NCBI GenBank assembly: GCA_020698575.1 | Contig: CM036254.1 | Coordinates: 34,593,393 to 34,657,392, forward strand | Length of the DNA: 64,000 bases | Direction: 5' to 3' | Source: Bostrychus sinensis | Lineage: Eukaryota > Chordata > Actinopteri > Gobiiformes > Eleotridae | In this document: in pieces, positions 33,420 to 43,937 of the stretch | How the letters are laid out: every line of letters begins with the position of its first letter | Numbering within the stretch: the first letter of the stretch is position 1 | Notes under the pieces: model-generated | What the model was told of the DNA's origin: nothing | The model's input: only the letters and a program-made list of their open reading frames with translations | Database searches by the model: none | Position numbers and translations under genes: made by a program

Positions 33420-34540
33420 CACTCACTATGAAAAATGATACCTCTATCTCTTTGAGCTGGGAGAGAAAGAAGGAGAAGGAAAGTATAAAAAAAAAAAAAG
33501 ATTTGCACAAAGGAAAGTAATGGATTGATGGCGGCGTGTTTATTTTGCTGCTCGGTGCGGAATTTGGAGCCGCAGATTTTCCACACTAGTAAGCAGTGGC
33601 CTCAGAAATGATCCCCTTTGTGGCTGTCAGCAAATGCATAATCTTCAGACAGAGGCTGGGCTGTCTTGGCATGCAAATCAAACGCACCTGGATGGGTTTC
33701 ATTATCAGCCAGCGAGCCGGCTTCAGACGATAGAGCGGCCTTATCGAGGGCTCCAGATATGTCCGGATCAGAGCAGGGGCATTTGAGACAATTTTAACGG
33801 TGGAGAAAAAAGGGTCAGAGCATTCAGATTCAGATGTTCATTTTCAGTAAGATGAGTATCGTTTTGTGGAGGATGCTTTCTTTTATTTGTTTTGTGTCCT
33901 TAGACTTGGGTCATGTCACTGTGAGAGACTGCAGGTTTAGTTTTGTGGACAATCTGAGGTTCAGTTTCGCTCACCTGGGGTAGGGGGTCAAAATTTATAT
34001 GTTTAGGTCTTAGAGTGGGTCCTGGCCAGACAGACAAACTCTTTTTCTATTCTATACAAAGAAGTTAGTCTGGTACCCCTTAGCGTAAGTTTAGTTTCTC
34101 AGGCAGAACAATGGCAGGTGGAGTAACCAATCAGAGAAACGAAGGACAGGACATAAGCGGTGCACTGACCTGTTTTCTAAGCAAACATGGCTGTTTCTTG
34201 AGGTTTTTTTTTTTTGTTTGTTTTTTTCATAAAACATCAGAATACATCATAATATGGACAGCTCAACATTTATTTCTGAACGGGTACAGCAGCAGTAGCC
34301 AGTTGTACAAACAGTTGCAGAGAAAGTCAAGTTTTTTTTAATATATTTTGTTGTTACGTCTGACGTCAGTGGAACTAACTGTTGTTAAAATGGCAAAAGA
34401 CAAAAATCCCATAGAGGACTGGACAATAACAAGGATTTCAGCAGTACCAACAGATGACTAAACACTGTTAATCAGGTCAGAGAAGTTATTAAACTAGCTT
34501 GGTAGTTAGCTCTACCTTTGATAGCTCTTCCATATTTGTA
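33420..34540. other. non-coding; CNE-like patch 33590-33800
   Basis: 33590-33800 is complex and includes an octamer ATGCAAAT (in GGCATGCAAATCAAACG) and CATTATCAGCCAGCGAGCC. The rest is AT-rich with T-runs. No exon recognised. Confidence 0.35.
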
Positions 34541-34660
34541 AGACGTGCACATTGCCTACTCCAGTCACACTATGTGGCTGGTTGCCGCAGGAAGGCCCAC
34601 TAAACCCTGCCAAATCATCATGCCACTAGTTTGCTGTGGCGACCCTGAATGAGAACAAAC
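34540..34660 (+). mobile_element. teleost repeat fragment (GCTGTGGCGACCCTGAA)
   Basis: TGGCTGGTTGCCGCAGGAAG, CCTGCCAAATCATCATGCC, AGTTTGCTGTGGCGACCCTG AATGAGAA. The order agrees with a common fish repeat and with the antisense fragment at 23368-23440. Confidence 0.55.
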
Positions 34661-35400
34661 TCGTTAGAGAGCGGCCTTAAAGCTCAACTACCTGATTTTA
34701 CGACTGCCACCCCAAGAGCGGTTACAACAAAATCTACTTAAGTCACCAACAACAGTACAGCTTTTTTCAAGGTTTTAGTTTATTAACAAATGCAAAACTC
34801 AACCAATTTGCCACCTCAAAATATACTAATATACAGCATCAAACTGAAATTTCAGGCTTACCTTAAACTTTTAGCTCTGAGTTTAGCTCAACTGCCTCGA
34901 TAAACATCATGGCTTGCAATTTCAGTTTTATCTGCATTTGACTTTACTGCTCAATATTTTTGTTATAGCACTGTTTCTCAATGTAAACAGACATATCTAG
35001 TGCAACAGTATAGACTTTCTCTAACTTCCCTTGGCAGCCATTATTTAACAGCAAATCATTGCATCCATTACTGAAGTGCGACAGCAAATAAAATCCTTAA
35101 TAATAAAGCCAATAACACATCATGAAGGCTATTTTTTTCAAAGATTATTCCTATTACAATATACTATCAGATGATTACATGGGTTTCCTTTAATTCAAGG
35201 TGAAAAAAAAAACGGTAGTTCACATTCAACTCTGAGGTTCACCGCAGTAAGCCCCACCCACACTTCACAGAGACTGCTTTATTAGTTTGTCATTCACACA
35301 CAGCGTGACAAGAAATAACAAACAGCCTAAGATACAGTAAGACTGACTGTATCCCTCTGTTGGCTTTTATTATTTTGTAGTGCTCCTGCTATCATGACAG
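34660..35400. other. non-coding stretch, nothing recognised
   Basis: AT-rich; no exon, repeat pair or terminal repeats seen. Confidence 0.4.
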
Positions 35401-35414
35401 TGTATGCACTAAAT

Positions 35415-35684
35415 CAGTGGTTCTCAGACTATGGTACAGGTACCACTGGTGGTTCACAGACTTCTTCTGATGATTCTCGGGAGTTTTTTGCAGTTTGAGT
35501 CCTGATTTACTTAAATTTTTATCCAATGTTACCCCTGTTTTATTCCTGCTATGATTGGGGATTAGACCACTGAATAGTCCTGGTTTACACTTGGTGTAGT
35601 TCTAATTTACTTCCTTATGATGGTCGATGGAAAGCCAAATATTTTCTGAGGAGGCACTCAATGTGAAATGTTTGAGAATGACTG
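35415..35684 (+). mobile_element. 270-bp hAT-like MITE with target-site duplication
   Basis: Left end CAGTGGTTCTCAGAC and reverse complement of the right end CAGTCATTCTCAAAC match at 12 of 15 positions. Flanking 8-mers CACTAAAT (35407-35414) and CATTTAAT (35685-35692) agree at 6 of 8, as expected of an aged 8-bp hAT duplication. The core has GAGTCCTGATTTA, ATAGTCCTGGTTTACACTTG and AAAGCCAAATATTTTCTGAG. No transposase. Confidence 0.8.
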
Positions 35685-35699
35685 CATTTAATTACTATC

Positions 35700-36315
35700 A
35701 TGTACTCAAAAGTAAGTAATGACCCACCACCATTTTGTGATAACACACCGTCTGTTTACAGTACTGTGCAGCTGCCACTGCCACTCTTCCGTGTGCGTTG
35801 ACATCAATTTGATTTTATCCTCGAGCCAGTGGAGCGACCCAATTCCAAAAACAGCTGGGATTTCCAAACTCCTGTCGTGTGATGGCATCTTTAAGGGACG
35901 TGACTTCATCTCAATCACAGGTTCCCTATGTAGACATGGTACCTCCCAGCCGAGCCACAACAAAAAGTATGATTTACAGTTGGAGATGAGAATCCACATC
36001 TGCTCATCTCTGTATTCCCTTTCCTATCGTACGTTTCCACTAGCTCCATCTCTGGCCAATGCATTGATGGATGGATTAACTCCAGGACTCCATTGGGGGT
36101 TCCCCATGGAGGAAATCACCATTTTGCGGTAGAGATAATGAAGTCACCATGGCAGGGCTCAGAGGAGGCTATGATCCAGCGTCAGCCGCAGATAAAGCCT
36201 TGTGTGTGAATTGACGGATGACGTGCAGCTCTAGGTCAGGATTAGATGCTCGATCCGTTTTGGCGTCGGCTTCCGTCCATACAGAGACCGCAGCTGCGCC
36301 CATCTGCGTCGCACA
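35700..36315. other. non-coding, CNE-like; long open frame judged non-genic
   Basis: A 137-codon open frame runs 35719-36132 on plus with an overlapping 97-codon frame on minus. The translation has no recognisable domain, signal peptide or membrane segment. The DNA is complex and moderately GC-rich, ending next to module B copy 2, so a regulatory island is as likely. Confidence 0.3.
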
Positions 36316-36318
36316 GCA

Positions 36319-36480
36319 CCTCATTAACCTTTTCACTACCACAGCAGGGCCATTATTTACAGGTAATCTCACAGAGGAGACTGGGGACACAAGGAGTCAA
36401 TAATGCATCATATCAGACACAGGCAGTAATTATGGAGATTTGAGATGACGTCTTTGGAAAACATGGAAAGATGGCATTTG
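36319..36480 (+). repeat. duplicated non-coding module B, copy 2
   Basis: CCTCATTAACCTTTTCACTA CCACAGCAGGGCCATTATTT, ACAGGTAATCTCACAGAGGA, TCAATAATGCATCATATCAG, ACACAGGCAGTAATTATGGA, then GGAAAACATGG and GGCATTTG. Nearly the same text at 37532-37685, 1.2 kb downstream. Confidence 0.8.
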
Positions 36481-36825
36481 AGATTTTGAGAGGACCTGAG
36501 CTTACTTTGGTTGCAAACTGGATTGTCATGGGATTTTTTAAGTTCACAAACACATAAAAATCCATCTTGTCAGGGTCACACTCAGTCATTTGGGTTGGGC
36601 CAATGGTCTGGTCGTACTGCCATCATTCTGTCGTGTTTTAGGTTTGCCAAGAGCAACAAGCACTTTTGGCACTACTTGTTAAGAACATGGTGACGTCAGA
36701 AAAAATGTGATGTTTGTTGTTTAGCTGCATGAAAGAAGTTGTTGCTCGGATTGGCTAAAATGTGTCTTTTTTGATCCAATCAGCTACAAATGAAGCGTAA
36801 CAAAGCCTGCCCCCCTCTGGTGCTG

Positions 36826-37015
36826 GAAGTAAATTTTCCATTCCATAGACTTTTCAAAAAATGTTTTAAATTAACAGTTTAAAAGCTTGACGGAGGGTTT
36901 TCTTCTATGAAGTACCTCATAACCATAGCACATTTAATTTTTATTTTAAAAAGATCTTAAGCTTAAAAAAAGGCAAAGCTACAGATGTATTTGTACATTT
37001 TTTTAAGTTTGAGAG
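36826..37015 (+). repeat. unclassified dispersed repeat, copy 2
   Basis: Partner of 3206-3415: GTAAATTTTCCATTCCATAG, TTAAATTAACAGTTTAAAAG CTTGACGGAGG, CTCATAACCATAGCACATTT AATTT. Confidence 0.6.
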
Positions 37016-37531
37016 ACATTTTTTTTTTGATGACCTCATAGCTGATTAGCTGTTAAAATTTAGTATACACATTTTTTTTTAAATCTATGGGAAATATGAA
37101 TGGGAAATTAACTTAAGACACCAAAGGCTGTGGGCACTGTAGAGCTGCATATTGTACTGAAAGTCCCTCCTCTTCCCAAACAATTTCAATGAGAGACATT
37201 CCAGGCTGATATAACGCTAATGATGTATCACTCTGACTTGTTGTATACAGTTTTATTACTTGTGTGACAAGCACGTATATTACAGATAAATATTGCTTTT
37301 CTATAATCTCTGTTGCATCTAATTCTTTTCTGTACTGTCATTGATGTATGCAACAAAACTAATTTTCTTCCTTCATATATTAGGGCCTGGGACATTGTTG
37401 TGTAGTGCATGGAAGGGCACAGGACCTGCACAATCATGTAGTACGGAAGTCATAAATATGCAAAATGAGTGAACGTATGCAACTTGTTTAATCATATTGA
37501 ATTGACAAATGCACATTGACAGTATGAATCT

Positions 37532-37685
37532 GCTCATTAACCTTTTCACTACCACCAGGGATATTATTTACAGGTAATCTCATAGGAGACTGGGACACAA
37601 CTCAATAATGCATCATATCAGACACAGGCAGTACTCATGGAGACTTGAGATGATGACTATGGAAAACATGGCAACAAGGCATTTG
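37532..37685 (+). repeat. duplicated non-coding module B, copy 3
   Basis: CTCATTAACCTTTTCACTAC CACCAGGGATATTATTTACA GGTAATCTCATAGGAGACTG, then AATAATGCATCATATCAGAC, ACTCATGGAGACTTGAGATG, GGAAAACATGGCAACAAGGC ATTTG. Closest to copy 2. Confidence 0.8.
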
Positions 37686-37699
37686 TACAAGTACATGTT

Positions 37700-39790
37700 G
37701 CAGTTAAATGTTTGCTTTTCTAAAATTTCCATAGCACATCATTTCAATATTTTCAGTGTAAATAGCAATAAATTACCGTTATTTTCCTCATAAATGAGAG
37801 GCTGGGTTATTGTCAGTATGTGTAGAGAAGGCTGTAAGGCCTATACAGTGAAGCTATATGGAAATATACACAATGGGTGTTATACCTTGGCATGACTGAA
37901 TGAATGGAACTAATTTACCACATTCACTATGAAAACATGTACACACGTTCAATGACAGTATGAATTCTCAGGATATAAACTTGTGCAAGCATTTATTGGA
38001 TAGTTCACAATTACGAAACCCTGAACTACATATTTACCAAATGCCACAGATCATTCTTTGTGTATTTGGACATTATTATACTGAACAGAGCTAAATACAT
38101 TGGTCTGCACCCAAGTACATTGTATATATGTAGTCTTTTTTGGGTTAGTACCATTAGCTGCTCAATTTAAGCACATTTATTTAGTCATTGATTCCAGTTT
38201 TTTTTTTTTTTTTACACAAATAGGCAAATAGTCCCTAAAGTTAGCTGCTCAGGCTAGCAGCACTATGCATCAATATTCAGGACTCCCAGGGGCACAACTC
38301 TGTCTTTCAACGAGTTGCGCCTCTGTTAGACTGTCTAATATTTTTATTATATTTGTTATTTTGTTGTATAATATCAGTCACTGCAATGATTGGCTAAGGC
38401 CCCAAGCACTCTGCAAACATAGATTTGGTGCAGAGTCTGCTGTGGAGTGGCTGTGTGGTGCTTCTGCGAGCATGTGTACACCAACATTCTATTTTCCAGC
38501 TGACAAGCACTTTTGGGCATAATATCGTGCGGCTTCTGCAGACCGTGTGCACACTCCAGTCTGCTAGGCAGGGCACCAAAGTAAAATTAGCTCTTCTGCA
38601 AGAGCACGCCAATTCCTCATCTAAACGCATGCAGTGTGTATTTGGCCTAAACCTCAATAGCTGATGTTTCATCCAATTACCTCTAAATATTCTATTTAAG
38701 TGCATTGTATTTACCAGCGCTTTTAATGGTAGTCCTCACTGATGGTTCTGATCTGTGGATGTTGCTCATAAATAGTCCCAATAGTGCAAAAATGATGGAA
38801 GCCCACAGATATCAGATTGTGCAGCAACTTCTGAAGTGCACAGTTAAAGACAACCTCAAATTCATATCCATTTACCTTTCTCCAAGCACTAACCACAGCC
38901 TTTGCATTCACACTATTAGCTTCATTATCTTGCTAACTTCCCCACAGAAGCGCTAATGTCTAAACTGATGTGCTCCAGGCCTCCAGTGATTGTGCCAGTA
39001 CAGAGCCAATGTGTGCTTGCACCTGTTCTTCCTTAGATAATCGTCTTGTGTCGCCATTACCGCTAATGCAATCTCTGGCTGGAATTTCATTTGCACTTTT
39101 TTAATAAGTGATAGTTCACATTCCATCGTATCTGCGAGCAACTGTTGTACTTAGAATCAAATTATCCGTGTGACATTGTAATCCAAGAACGAGGTGCGCG
39201 TTACCTGAATATTGTCCATGGCCTGATATGGTAATAGTGCATTTATGGATGACTGTGAGTGACAAGGACATTTCCAAAGTCAAAGTCGTGGCTGTATTGC
39301 AGGTTCTGCGAGCCCAGTGTGGCTGTGATGGATGGGTCCACCTGGCCCCTCACTCCGCAGCCACTAAAACAGAGCTCTGTGTGAAGAATGGAAGGAGAAA
39401 AGAGCAGAGAGGTTGAATGAGGACAGGAGGACTGAGGTGATGAGGTGATGGGGGGAGGCAGCATTGGTCAAAAGACATATTTTTAAGAGATTGTTGTGTA
39501 GAAAGATGCACAATAGGCCATAACTAAACTGTTGTTAAATGAGGAGATAGGCTTTTTCTTTAACTTTTTAATTAAAGTTTTATTAGCAAGGCTTTAATAG
39601 ATTTGATTTAATACTATCCACAAACATTGGCCCACCATTTGCTTGCAGACTATACTGAGCAAGGGAATATCACTTTATCATCTCACTAAATTGTGGGTGG
39701 CAAAAATCATTGGTGCTTTAAAATTACAAGAAAACATAAAATAAGTGCAGTGCAAGTTCTGAAATGATCAGAATGAATTCAGTGACGATG
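37700..39790. other. non-coding; CNE-like patches 38260-38660 and 38940-39240
   Basis: No transposon recognised. 38940-39240 is complex with GATAATCG, GCTAATGCAATC, CAAATTATCCG and AATAGTGCATTTATGG words of the type seen in developmental enhancers. Conservation must be tested. Open frames here lack domains. Confidence 0.35.
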
Positions 39791-39794
39791 TATG

Positions 39795-40005
39795 GGCTTT
39801 AGAAATGTGCAGGAGCACTTCCTGGTTTCACGTGTCTATGTAGAGCAGTGAGTATTTTCAGCTCTTGAGAAGGGCAGTGCCTCAGTGTACAGGATTACTC
39901 AAACATGCGAGAATGAAACATAATACTACTCCAGGTATGATTTTGAGCTGGAAACAACATTAAAACATGGTTAAAAGCTCAAAAAAGTTGATAGGGGACT
40001 TTTAA
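39795..40005 (+). mobile_element. dispersed repeat family E, copy 2
   Basis: GGTTTCACGTGTCTATGTAG AGCAGTGAG, CAGCTCTTGAGAAGGGCAGT GCCTCAG, CAGGATTACTCAAACATGCG, AACATGGTTAAAAGCTCAAA. Plus-strand counterpart of 30024-30230, 9.8 kb away and inverted relative to it. Confidence 0.7.
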
Positions 40006-40009
40006 GAAA

Positions 40010-40920
40010 GTGGAAATTAGGAGTTGTTGGAGGAAGGAATGTAGCTGTACTATGCTACTATGCGCCATATCATCAAGGCCAAAAGTAACGTATGCTATAA
40101 GCTATGTCAAAGAGAAATGTCTTAAGCCCTACATGCTTAGTATACACATGTAGCTGTAACTGATGATGGTGATGATTAATGCTCAGTAGTTTTCTGGTCT
40201 GTCAGGAATGGGCTGTACAATAGACAGTATTTAAACTCTTATGAACAGGCAAAAACTCTAACCAATCAGAGGTTGCTGCTACTCATTTCTTATTGTTTTC
40301 TGATTACAGATGCAGCAGCTGTGAGGGTCAGGAAGAGTATTTATGGAAATCAATACCAGGAAAATTACTGCAGTTAGTCCAAGTACAAATAAGCTAATTT
40401 TGAACAACACAAATAAGTCTGCGGCACGGGCAGCTGGCAGTGGGATGACTCAGAACAGGCTCAGGTTCACGGTACAGTCACAGTTCAGATAATGCTTTTT
40501 TCATTTCATTTTTATTCTCCGGTGTATCCAGGAAGAAGGACGAACGCATTATCTTAATATGGCCTATAAAATTCAATGACGCACCGAGCTTTAAGTGTGC
40601 GGATCGACAGCTGTCAGTTTCAATATGCGGCAGGATGTATCATAGAGCCATATACTAAAATGACAAGAATATTAAGAGCCACTGAGTCATGGTACAGTGT
40701 AATACATGGCTGATCGAAATACTGCAGACGGATGAATGAATGTGATATGGCAACAAGGCTGAGTAAGCAGGCTGCGGAAAACAGAATTATGCCAGTACGA
40801 TTGGATTTGTGCATGTAGACCCCCTTTTTTTTTTTTTTTTTTTACAGTGGAAATCATTTTTACTTTTTAATTTTTTCATAGCACATTGACCAAATTACAT
40901 TACGTGATCAAATAAAAGCC
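40010..40920. other. non-coding; CNE-like patch 40480-40800
   Basis: 40480-40800 is complex (ACGCATTATCTTAATATGGC, GCGGATCGACAGCTGTCAGT, the latter with an E-box CAGCTG). It ends at a T-run (40828-40845). No exon or repeat pair recognised. Confidence 0.3.
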
Positions 40921-40925
40921 AGTAG

Positions 40926-41132
40926 TTATGTTATGTAATTGGAATCTGTTGATTTGAGGAAAGTTGTGCCTTGGTTCACTGGAGAAGATTTTTTGGAGAA
41001 ACGTCTGTGGTGACCGTGCAGGCCGGTGCAGGGACGGCAAACTTTACCATAAGTGGGGCAAATATAGGTGGTCTTGCTTGGGTGGGTTTTTCTTCTTTGC
41101 CACTTGTCTCTGCGTAGCCTCAGAATTTGCAA
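40926..41132 (-). pseudogene. LINE C-terminal zinc-finger-like remnant
   Basis: The minus-strand translation contains RRDKWQRRKTHPSKTTYICP, then TYGKVCRPCTGLHGHHRR. A C-P-T-C-G-R-x-C-x-S-x-x-G-L-x-x-H-x-R segment after a basic stretch is common at the C-terminus of fish LINE ORF2 proteins. Here the second Cys is Tyr (C-P-T-Y), and the Cys/His spacing is otherwise kept. No catalytic domain adjoins. 66 codons remain. The identification rests on one short motif. Confidence 0.45.
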
Positions 41133-41179
41133 AGCTCAGTGCTAGATGCCAGTGATCCCTGTCTCCCACCTTTCAGGGT

Positions 41180-41360
41180 CCATGTTGGCTGACTTCAGGT
41201 GTGTGAATAAACTGTCTAATGATTCCAAGTAGAGACCTACATGGGACTGACTTCTCAATCCCACTCCTGTCCGCTCCTGAAGCCTCTCTAACTGCACCCG
41301 TCCCGGTCCTGATGTTTACCATGGCCCGTCCACCTGAGGGATTCTTATGATTCCCAATGG
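41180..41360 (-). mobile_element. hAT-like element fragment (GTAGAGACC family), antisense
   Basis: On minus: GGTGCAGTTAGAGAGGCTTC AGGAGCGGACAGGAGTGGGA, TGAGAAGTCAGTCCCATGTA GGTCTCTACTTGGAATC. Homologous to 541-605. Rich in CGGGACGGGTGC-type repeats as usual in this family. Confidence 0.6.
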
Positions 41361-41689
41361 GTCCCAAGAAATTTTAATATGACGGCGTTTTCCACGGAGC
41401 ACCGGTGTGTCCACTTGTACTGACACATGCCACAGTCACACACAGCGTTCAGAAGAAGTGTATTTAATGGGCTAATAATGCTCTAGGTTCATGTGCTGTG
41501 TTTATTATTGGGCTACAGAGTCTGTGTTTCAGCTGAGGATGAACAGCGAGGCTCCCAGTGTTGCTGTCCGTGCTCTGTTCTATTTGTTTACTTTCTCTGC
41601 TGCTCTTCGTAGGAGCATGTTTCCGTAATGCCCCATGTAAGCTGCACACTGACCCACATTTAGCTGTGACTGCTACCATAAAGACTAGT

Positions 41690-41842
41690 ATGTCCAGGCA
41701 CTCAAAATTCTCGGGACGCTCGGGACCCAGTATGTTTTTGCTTGACTGCCCGCTCCTGCATCATGTCAATACCGCCCGATTCCGAAGGATTTGGGTCAGG
41801 TACCTGCAGGACCTGTGGGATTTCCTGCTAGATGCAGGTCTC
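41690..41842 (+). mobile_element. hAT-like element fragment of the same family, sense
   Basis: TCGGGACGCTCGGGACCC, CGCCCGATTCCGAAGGATTT, GGGATTTCCTGCTAGATGCA GGTCTCTAATTCCAAGTAC. Shares the closing GCAGGTCTCTAATTCCAAG with 41180-41292 in inverted orientation, so the two may be the ends of one element with the middle scrambled. Confidence 0.5.
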
Positions 41843-41910
41843 TAATTCCAAGTACCCTCTACAAAGTGCTTGCGTACCCCTAGGGGTCGCCGTACCCCTG
41901 GTTGTCCTAA
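41843..41910 (+). mobile_element. fragment of the TACCCCTGG hAT-like family
   Basis: CTAATTCCAAGTACCCTCTA, AAAGTGCTTGCGTACCCCTA GGGGTCGCCGTACCCCTGGT TG matches the right end of 43938-44544. It is joined directly to the preceding hAT-like fragment. Confidence 0.65.
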
Positions 41911-42079
41911 GCCACAGTCCTCCCTTTTTTTTTTTAACAGCAAAATCCACTACAAGCCAAGGCCTCCTTCTCCACTGGGGCATGTGGACGTAGGAGGCTC
42001 TATAGATCTATACAACCTACACTACCTACACAACAAATATGAACACTCAAAAATTAGTTCTAAAATAGTCTGGAAGCCA

Positions 42080-42410
42080 CTGCCAAGATGAAAGAAAAGG
42101 TGTTATATGAACCCAGTGTTCTTGTCAAAAGGCAGGCTGCTGCATTTACACCATCTGCAGCTGTCTGATAGACGCCTGCCTGAGACCTGTATATAGAATT
42201 ACAGAAGTTTGGTGTAACACAGGTGTGAATCACTTTTTGAGGTTGGATGTAGGCCTTCACCTTGCCCAGAAGCACTGAGTTAAAAGAAGCTACTCTAAAG
42301 GGCTGACGTGAAAGATATAGTAAAACCGAGATTCCTAGTTTAGTTAGAGATGACTCTTTCAGCCTATTCCACTGTAGTCTGAGCGAGAGAACATTCTCAC
42401 TCCTGAACAA
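42080..42410 (-). pseudogene. LINE reverse transcriptase C-terminal remnant (antisense)
   Basis: The minus-strand frame reads GKVKAYIQPQKVIHTCVTPN, FCNSIYRS, then AADGVNAAACLLTRT and NTFSFILA. This follows the late RT/thumb region of fish L2/CR1-type LINEs, where I expect L-D-Y-C-N-S-L-Y, Q-N-A-A-A-R-L-L-T-x-T and P-V-L-A-S-L-H-W-L-P. The frame is open from 42602 down to 42060 (180 codons), but the first half has no recognisable motif and key residues are replaced (DYC as NFC, AAR as AAC). 5'-truncated dead copy. Its strand order relative to the zinc-finger remnant at 40.9 kb is right for one LINE, but they need not be the same insertion. Confidence 0.6.
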
Positions 42411-42697
42411 AATCTCAAGCTCAATGGATTTCTGAAAAAAACTGGAAGGAACTGAGGAGAGAGATGTTAAAGGCTTTTGCCATGAAGGCTGGGTGAGAGA
42501 GTGCAGATATTGACAAACTGACAGAGGTAAAATGAGCGACGGATGGAGAGAAGCTTGCAGCGGAAGAGAAATGGAGCTTATCCTGACACAACCCCTGCTC
42601 ATACAGGGCTTTGTTCGTTCAGCTTATCGTATCATGTACAGTCAAGCAAGGGCCATAGTATGTAAGCGAGATGTGCATTGTTAGCTACGACATCGCA

Positions 42698-42890
42698 CTA
42701 CAGCTGGAGCCTATCCCAGCAACTATGGGCCTTGGGCAGGGGCAGTTTGTCGCAGGGCTGACACAGAAACACACACAGACAGACAAATATTCTCTCATTC
42801 ATTCTCTCGGGTTAGTTTAGAGTTATCAATTCACCCAACACATGCAAGTCTCTGCACGGTAGGAGGAAGCTGGAATTCACAGCAGACTGA
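42698..42890 (-). mobile_element. SINE-like repeat body type 1 (antisense)
   Basis: CTGGAGCCTATCCCAGCAAC TATGGGCC, TCGCAGGGCTGACACAGAAA, TTAGAGTTATCAATTCACCC AACACATGCAAG. The GGGGTACACCCTGGAC segment is deleted. Confidence 0.65.
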
Positions 42891-43109
42891 TGGAAGTGTA
42901 TGTACCCTGCCAAGCCAGCCTCTCCTACTTTCTTTGCAAAAGCAGGACAGTCTGGTTCCTCACTTGCAGCGAAGCTTTTCTCTCCGTTTGATTTGGAACT
43001 GGCCTATCACAGCCGTTTATCTGCAGCGCATCTTACAAATAGGGAAGCAGAGTGAATTTACTAACTTCTCTGAGCTGATTAACAGCATTTAGTGCTTTCC
43101 TTCGTCACC

Positions 43110-43155
43110 TGTTGGTATGTATGTATATGTATGGGTTGTTTGTATGTATGTTTTT
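43110..43155. repeat. short (TATG)n microsatellite
   Basis: GTATGTATGTATATGTATGG, then TTTGTATGTATG. Confidence 0.7.
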
Positions 43156-43261
43156 GTTATACTTTATTTTCTCATAAAGAGCCCTTTTAGGTTTATTGCC
43201 AACTGGTTTTGTAGGTCGAAGATCAGTGAGAAGAACACTAGCCAACCAACCAAATTAATTC

Positions 43262-43505
43262 TCCTACTTAGACTACTGTACTACCACCACTTTGACTACT
43301 ACTGCTACTACTTCTCCTACTACTCCTACTGCCTCTTGACTATTACTGCTACTACTTCCCCTACTACGACTACTGTACTACCATCCCCTTAACTACTATC
43401 TCCTCTTACTACTACTTCTTTTCCTACAACCCATGCTACTGCTACCTTCACTCTTACTACAACCCTTACTACTACTGCAACCCCTACTACTACTACTACT
43501 ACTGT
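43262..43505. repeat. 240-bp imperfect CTA trinucleotide array
   Basis: Long run of CTACTA-type triplets interrupted by CCT, TTC and TGC, most regular at 43480-43503. It gives long Tyr-rich or Thr-rich open frames (43117-43392) that are compositional artefacts. Confidence 0.85.
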
Positions 43506-43937
43506 AAAACTATGAAACTGAATGGCTTTAAAAAGTAAAATGAAGTAGGGCATAAATAGATATATTTTCTCATGTAGAGAAGTACTTGTCTGTGAGGCTG
43601 CAGTATTATGAGCCGGACGTTACGGGAAGTGCAGTGCGTGAAAGCAGATTTCCTGGCTGTCATGTTTGTTTTTCTGCTCAGCGTGGCCCGTGCACAGAGC
43701 CGACCTGAGGAAGGCTGTTGTGCTGTTTATTTACCGTCCATTGACTCTGTGTGCGGGCCTAATGTGTGCAGATGTGATGGAGGCAGCAGAGAGGAGTGCA
43801 CACTTGATAAACGCCCCGAGACTGCACAGGTGAAATTATCGACTTTCAGAGGGAAACACAGGTGATGGTCAGATCAGATCAGGCTGCATTTCTGAAGTGG
43901 AGGATGTTAAAGATGGACATGGCTTTATCCATTAAAG

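Noticed and set aside
35719..36132. 137-codon open frame on the plus strand
   Set aside because: No recognisable domain, overlapped by a frame of similar size on the other strand, and no splice or promoter context; treated as chance.
42411..42602. N-terminal half of the 180-codon minus-strand frame
   Set aside because: Only the C-terminal half resembles LINE reverse transcriptase. The first 60 residues show no motif, so I did not extend the pseudogene over them.
43608..43865. Possible small secreted cysteine-containing protein
   Set aside because: A hydrophobic stretch near the N-terminus followed by Cys residues looks like a signal peptide, but there is no domain, and no downstream exon or other gene context nearby.
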